A DNA stretch of 64,000 nucleotides from Carnegiea gigantea (Eukaryota; Streptophyta; Magnoliopsida; Caryophyllales; Cactaceae): positions 62,001 to 126,000 of the forward strand of contig JAKOGI010001976.1 in assembly GCA_029747015.1 (NCBI GenBank), read 5' to 3'. The position numbers and the translations under genes were made by a program. This document shows positions 57,811-64,000 of the stretch, one piece after another; the stretch's first letter is position 1, and each line of letters begins with the position of its first letter. The notes below the pieces were generated by a model. It was not told where the DNA came from, did no database searches, and saw only the letters and a list, made by a program, of their open reading frames with translations.

Positions 57811-60100
57811 GAAAGAGATTTAGTCTTCTACCTCACAAGTTGCTTGTCCATTCAGTTAACCACATTTTAGAAATTAGCACTTGTGATCTGACTTGAAATA
57901 GCATCCATAAGTACTTCCCCAAATTATCTATGGTCGCTGTCTAAAAAAACATCACACATGTTATTCCTAGAAAGGTCTTCAGTATCAAGGAAAATAGAGC
58001 TCTAGACTTGCTTATGTTGATCTTGTAGCCTAACACACTAGAAAGTTTATGAATATATTCCCTTAGAACCTTGGCTTAGCTTTCAAAAGTCTCTAAAAAC
58101 AGATCAAATCATGAACAAATGTTAAATTAGACATGCTTGGCCCCCTTCAACAAATTGGACTCCATTTATTAGGGCTTACTACATCCTTAATAACACGCAC
58201 TAGACACTTCATGTAAGCAACATAAGCATACGGACGTAGAGGATTATTAGGTCAAACTCCTCTTGAAGGTTAGAATGCCTCTTTTCCTAGCATCATATGG
58301 AACATCTTTTGCATGATAACTATATTATTGCTGACTTGTCTCTGAGGATAAAAGAGGTAGCATCTCTTTTGACTATTGCACAATCACCTTGGTGATAATT
58401 TTGTAGGCACATTATAAATGATCAATGAGTTGAAATTATGCTATTAATTAGGGGGATTTTACACTTTTGGAATGAGTGTTACGATTGTCTCATTTAAAAG
58501 TTTCAGCATGGATTAACCTTAAAGCACTTGCAAAACAGTAGAGACTACCATTTTACCAACAAGTTCCAATTACCTTGGAAGAATAAGGCTTTAGAGCCAT
58601 CAGAACGCAATGCTTTGTCATGTTGCATTGTCTTTTGGATATTTGTTACTTCCTTGGAATTGAGAGGTCTACTAAATTCCTAATATTATAAATTAGAGAG
58701 CACATGAAAATTTTTAGGAAGCACAATACTACTTGTAGGAAGGGAGAGGATTTATATAAATTGGAGAGAAAATTCTACACCAAAATTTTCAACATTTCTG
58801 GTTTGGTAACCTACAATCATAAATCATTTTACAGAGCCTAAATTTGATTCATTCTCCTTCGCAAATACTAATAAGGTGAAAAATAACTCATATTGTGATT
58901 CCATCTTTAATCTGCTTTATTTTTTAAAATTTTTGGAACCAAAAAAACTTAATCTAGTTAAGGACCTTATCTAACTAGCGTTGAAGTCTTCATTCCATCT
59001 TTAGGAGATATTAATGATTACCCTTCCTTATGTGCTTCTAGATTTCCTAAAGACGTTCCCAAAGTTTAAGTTTCGTTTAAAATAGGTTGCTAAAACCCAT
59101 TAATGTAAAGTAGTTAAGTCTTCTACTAAGCTTCCCAATGTTGGGACAAGAGGAAGACCAGTTTTACTTCAAAAAGTCTTCAAAATCTTTATGAGTCATA
59201 TGAGAATCTTGAAAATGAAAAGGCTTAGGCTTATCCATCTTATTGGCGAAACCACTCGTGCCTATTAGAAGGGGCGAATAATAAGACCGAATTCTTAAGA
59301 GATGCCTCACCACACATTCATTAAAGGAAGCCCTCTAATTAATATCACATAAAGTGTGATCTAGATGAGCAGTTTGCTTATGGTAAGATTGAGTCCTTGT
59401 ACCCAAGTAAATCTCAGACTCGAAAAGCTGAGATCCAAGAGAGCATTATTTTTAATTCAATATTAAATTTAGCACAACACATGAGCATATTGATTCCTTC
59501 TTAGTCTTTCTCCTCTAGATTATAGGTTTCATTAAAATCCCCTGCTGGTAGCCATAGACAGTTAGTGGAACTAGCAAAATATCCAAAGAGATGCCAAAGA
59601 TCCTCCATATTATAGGAATTAGACAAGCATAAACAATGAACACCTAAGGTGAAGAACCCTTGTTGACGTCTATGAAAATAACTACTCCTAAGCTTGAACA
59701 AGATCAGGTTAGAAATGCTTATATTGCTCTGTTGGCTTCACCATCAAGGCTAATATTATCACAAACCTACCCATTTCCATCTCCACTCATATGTATCTTA
59801 AGAAAAGCAAGAATTTTAGGCTTATAAAGCTTTATATCTCTGCTAGCTCATTGTGTGTTCTAGACCAAAAGTTTGAACCTGTTTATTATTTGGGGTCCTT
59901 CATGAACTCATTATCATAAATTAAATAAAGAGGCGAATCAAGCAATGCATGACATTGTTAATATTCCAGAGTTGCGTGAAGCTATTTTAATAGCCTCAAT
60001 TCCTTGCATGGTTACCTAAATTCCTCGCTTGGTGGTTGTATCATCTTACTCTAACATATTATCCCCATCATTAGATGCATCCTTAAATAATTAGAGATAC
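57811..60100 (-). pseudogene. LINE ORF2 endonuclease and reverse transcriptase remnant
   Basis: Next to the Copia the minus strand reads DNLGKYLWMLF and ends KSL, which joins to SLAGR across the insertion. Upstream, about 58150-57960, INISKSRALFS-like sequence and HVxFNICSxFDLFLETF stand where HLxFADDLFLF with the catalytic Asp pair is expected, so the active site is destroyed. At 59701-59501 lies LWLPAGDFNETYNLEEKD, the conserved block of LINE AP endonucleases. Confidence 0.7.
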
Positions 60101-60999
60101 CATTTGATTGGATAATATGTGGGATCAAAAGTCTACTAAAATGTAATTGATTACTTGTAATCCCCTCCCTAAGATTATGAGAAGGATAAGAGGTACCATG
60201 TGTGAGGCTTACTCAGCTAGGAAGAATGGAATTTTTCCTTCCCTTTTTACATAGGATGACATTTGGATTATAATTCTATATAATCTTCAAATTAGATCTA
60301 ACATGCTGAATGACCTCTTGAGTTTTCAAGCTTCATCCATACAAGGCGATTGCTCTCGAGCATTATTTTAATTTATTCCCTCATCGAGGCTTCTGATTTA
60401 AGGATTGGAGTGGCCATTTTGGAGTTACCCTTTCTTTTATTGTAAGAATACGAAATGACAAAGTGCCTCCTCTAAGTAATCTAAGTTCTCTATGAATTTG
60501 TCGTTGTGAAAGAAGCACTTATATGCTTTTTGCCTCCTTTTATTTGACCCCAAGGCACTAACCATATATTTTTGTAAACTATGCATAGAAAATCCCTTAG
60601 AATGATCACACATCTATTTTCCTTATTACGGTCTAATTTTGCTGAGACATATGAGCCTAAATCCTTAAGAATCTTGAAGGTTAGAAGTAGAAACTTCTTT
60701 CCCCTGATTTGAAGTTATTTTTTTTGTTCCACAACTTTCATATCAATCGCTTCCTTATTTGATTCATTTTGGACAATAATTCCATTTGTTTTTGAATTTC
60801 CTCATTCAAATGATTCCCATTTGTTCAAAAGATGAGTCCCTAATTTGGTTTCTCTTTCACCTCTGAGTTGGTTTTGACTGACACTAATCGTAACTATCGT
60901 AGCCTTGCTCTTCCTTAGGTCTTTTTAAGCTTGAATTATCTAGGTTGGCTGCCTCCAAATAAGCATCATTAACTTGATTTTTGTCAAGAACCAAAGGAC

Positions 61000-61760
61000 A
61001 TGACTTGTCCTTGTGGCCTAATATGTCACACTTGAAATAAATTAGATGTAGGCCCTCATATTAGATTTTAAAAACCTTGATAGTCATGTGAAATTTAGAT
61101 AGAAAAGGCTTGGTCAAATCAATAGCTACACTCAAATGAGCAAATTAACCTCTTTTTACTATGGTCGTTAATGATTAACCTTCAACACCTTTAAAATTCT
61201 ATACACAATTTTCCATAATAAGAAATCTTCATTGATGTATTCAATGCTCAAATAAGGGATCCTAACCCATGCGGTGAGTTTGATTGTGGGTTGCTCGTCA
61301 GGAATGAAGTTTAAGACCCATTTGTGGAAACCCTGGAAGTTATCACCAAGTAGCCATGGTCCTTGATTTAAGATGTGGTTGTAGCCATCCATGACCAAAG
61401 TCACACCACATAATAATTGGTCCTAATATCAATGAGTGAAAAATCCCCATGAAGGTTTCATATTGTTCTTCAATTATATTAAAGGTATCCAATCTATTGA
61501 CTAAGAGTTTAAAGATTAACGCATGCTTCCAAGGCTCCCTAAGCCTTTGTTTTTCTTTTGTGTTTAGATAAATTAATGTAGGGCATGCATCATCATCTTT
61601 TACATGTGGTTCATCATTGGGTACATCAAAATCATCATCCTCTTCCTAAACTAACTTAAGCCAAGACAACAAACTAAGATGAGGGTTGTTATGTTTTGCC
61701 ATATCTGTGTAAGAATCATTGGCATTATTCAATGAATTGTTAAATAGTTCTTGGGGGAAT
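61000..61760 (-). pseudogene. LINE ORF1 with DUF4283-like domain and decayed knuckle
   Basis: The open part 61404-61168 gives YNHILNQGPWLLGDNFQGFH, then KLTAWVRIPYLSIEYINEDF, typical of DUF4283 in plant LINE ORF1/gag-like proteins. Downstream, about 61035-61000, YFKCDILGHKDKSC has the spacing of a CCHC knuckle with Tyr in place of the first Cys. The protein would bind LINE RNA. Confidence 0.7.
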
Positions 61761-61793
61761 AAGGGTGGAAAGTTTTGTTGTCTTCTTGGGCGA

Positions 61794-62955
61794 TGTTGAA
61801 ATCAAATCACTTATTATTGCCGCCCAATTATAATATAAGGAAAGTAATCAATGTGACTAAATATGATTAAAGAAACTAGTTACTTATTAATCCTAATATA
61901 AATAATTAATTAAAATAATATAAAACAAAGCATAATCAAGGTGAAACATCATGTTAACTAACAATAATTAGCAAAGCATCTAATTTAACGAAGAAAGCAT
62001 TAAATCTTATATCTAACAGAAGAGAGAGAAAATGAAGTACCTTAAAAGCTCAAGAATCTAACAATGGAGGTTGGCCTCCATTGTTAAAGCAAAGGAAATA
62101 GTTTTGGTGGTGAGTTCTCTACTTCTTCCAACTAGTCTAATTCAACTACTCCTAATTTCACCCATTGTGAACCAAACACTCAAACTTGTAAAAATGGGTT
62201 TTCAGACCCTAACTTGAATGAGAAAAGAAAGAGTTGAATATGGAGATTTGAGATAAAGAAGAGAACGATTGGAAGTAGAGAAGGATAGAAAATAAGTTTC
62301 AAAAGTAAATAATGCCATTAAAGCATCAAATTACCCTGAAGTAAGAAAATTGAATGCTAAATTGAAAAGAGTAAAGGAGAGAGATTAAGCAAATTACCTA
62401 TTCAATTGAAGAGTAAATAATATTTAAACAAAATCAAATACTTAAAATTAACACTTGAAATATGTCTACATTAGCTAAATTAAACACTAATATGCTCCTA
62501 ACCATTATCCTGGGAACCCTAACAATTAAGCTAACCCCACCTCTAAAACTTACCTCATTACACAAATGGGGGAAGTGGGTTTTCATAGACCCTAAAATAG
62601 CAAACTTGGCACAATCGTGCCATGTGGTATGGGTAAACCGTGGCAAGTTTATATATACTAGGACAAGAAGAGAGCAAAACAAGGTTTTGGCACGGGCGTG
62701 CCACTTGACATGGGCAGCCGTGCCAAATTTTTGCATTGTTCTTCTTCAGTATTTCTCTGACAGTTTTTTTGTTGACCCAACCTTGTTTCCTAATTATCTC
62801 GGGTTAATGTGCCAACCTTCAGCACAAGTGCACCTATTATCTATCATTTTAAGTAGTTGTCTGTATTACCTACAAAACTAAAAAACACTAATAAATAACC
62901 TAATTTAACAATTATTGTGAGGTAAATTTAGGTGTAATGAGGTATAATTAACACA
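61794..62955 (-). repeat. Probable 3' LTR of another minus-strand LTR element
   Basis: It begins TGTTGAAATCAAATC and ends TTAACACA, next to the 5' end of the LINE. A short inverted repeat GGAGGTTGGCCTCC lies at about 62066-62079. Boundaries are tentative because no second copy is in the window. Confidence 0.35.
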
Positions 62956-64000
62956 TATCGAGCCCGGGCAAATGCCCTTGCACCAAGACTTTGCTCGTCA
63001 TCGAGCAAAACAAAACAAAACAACTAAAAAACTCATTTTCGTAGGAATCACTATCGTATTTAGCATATGCAACAAGCACTTCAAATCCCCTAGTTCCTTC
63101 AAGTAGGCGAATGAGTTCTCGTGAGAGTTTGCAGAAGATATACCCCATAAATTGAAATATTTTTAGATTTTTCAAAAGTATAGCACACATACAAGGCAAA
63201 GGGGATATTATATACAAATCTAAATTGACTCTACTCCCTGACAACCTAGCTACTAAGTCATAAACAAGCAAAACATAAAATTAAGAGACAATTAGGCTAT
63301 GAATGCACCCTAACTCTCATTTTTCACACCACACACAATGCCATGATGTGTATGCCTCAGTGTTCTATACAGAATGTGTTGACTCTTACTGCTAGGCTAA
63401 ATTGCGCCAAAAGGTCATTTTACGTGGCTAATAGACTCCCTTTATCAGATGATCAACCTTACCACTCTTTTCTTTCCTCACATTTTTTTCCTCTTATTTT
63501 TTCTGACTAAGCTTCTTATGCTCCTTCGCCCAAGTGAGCACTCCTTGCTTATTAGGCCTTCAACTCCTGAAGGAACGACTTAACACATGTTTGGATTTCT
63601 TCCCTAATTATGGATGTTATTTTAATGTGCAAAGTACTTATTCAAGTCCTAATAGAGGTATCGAAGTCAAGCTCTCTCTCACACTATTGTTTTTCTTCCC
63701 TTTTTTTTCTTTCTCAAGGGAAAAGCCAGAAGGCAACTAATCAAGTAGAATGTCCTCAACCCAAGTTTTAACAAACTAACACGAAGACTCAATGTTCAAG
63801 TGTACATGGTAGGCAATATATTGCACATGTGAAATGGAGTTATTATGAAAATCAGAAATTACACCATAGATAAATGTTCTGTTATGCATATTCTACCTAT
63901 ATATAAGGTAGCAAACAAGTCATTGGAGATCAAAAATCAATTAACAAGGCACAATAGTCCCCAAAACCAAGAAAAAACTATATAAAAATTGAAAATTTTA
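62956..64000 (-). other. Probable non-coding 3' internal part of that LTR element
   Basis: No reliable coding sequence. On the minus strand the region ends with GCTCGATGACGAGCAAAGTC and a GGGCATTTGCCC palindrome before the presumed LTR. No clean purine tract was found, so the assignment is weak. Confidence 0.3.

Larger units (their letters stand above)
51500..61790 (-). mobile_element. L1-type LINE, degraded and split by Copia-2
   Basis: On the minus strand the order is ORF1 with a DUF4283-like domain and a knuckle remnant (61760-61000), AP endonuclease (about 60050-59500), reverse transcriptase (about 59000-57811 and 52816-52500) and a zf-RVT-type C-terminus (52130-51560). A complete Copia (52817-57810) interrupts the reverse transcriptase C-terminal part. 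Without it the element is about 5.3 kb. The exact ends were not found. Confidence 0.75.

Noticed and set aside
62434..62881. Overlapping frames of 100 and 139 codons on opposite strands
   Set aside because: They lie in a probable LTR and show no motif or family resemblance.

Overview
This window is repeat-rich nuclear DNA from a flowering plant, most likely a eudicot; I cannot name the species. The evidence is plant-type Copia, Gypsy-like, L1-type LINE, CACTA, Mutator and hAT sequences, plus one intact nuclear gene for a mitochondrial ribosomal protein. I see no rRNA, tRNA or CRISPR. Nearly all of the rest is transposable-element DNA, much of it nested, so insertion order can be read from the breaks.

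Layout. 1-2575: the 5' end of a minus-strand Gypsy-like element (accessory ORF, tRNA-Asp-like primer site, 1.25 kb LTR). 2599-2900: probable solo LTR. 4274-11110: a minus-strand LTR-internal-LTR-internal-LTR tandem array of a non-autonomous element. 13778-23324: a Copia element with perfect AAGGA target duplications, whose gag-integrase part is replaced by a truncated CACTA element (14192 to about 21640). 23415-24149: short hAT-like element. 24401-34609: a Mutator-like element (MULE) with a GRF zinc-finger gene and a convergent transposase, split by a gag-only LTR element at 26073-30673. 36151-36807: the only convincing intact host gene, mitochondrial L7/L12. 38999-47203: a second CACTA element with a Ptta/En/Spm gene and apparently captured exons. 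48246-50890: a microsatellite and a diverged 1.25 kb tandem repeat. About 51500-61790: an L1-type LINE split by a complete minus-strand Copia (52817-57810). 61794-64000: probable LTR and 3' end of another minus-strand LTR element.

How the parts relate. The gag-only element at 26 kb and the array at 4-11 kb belong to one family: homologous LTRs, initiator-Met primer sites, a zinc knuckle and a conserved C-terminal block. The array copies lack the Gag core. Removing the 26 kb element with one TTTTT copy restores the MULE reading frame. Removing the 52.8 kb Copia with one target copy restores the LINE reading frame. The most interesting points are the core-less mini-Gag family, the three-LTR array, the MULE-borne GRF gene and the exon capture in the second CACTA. 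All identifications come from reading translations and motifs by eye; no database search was run.
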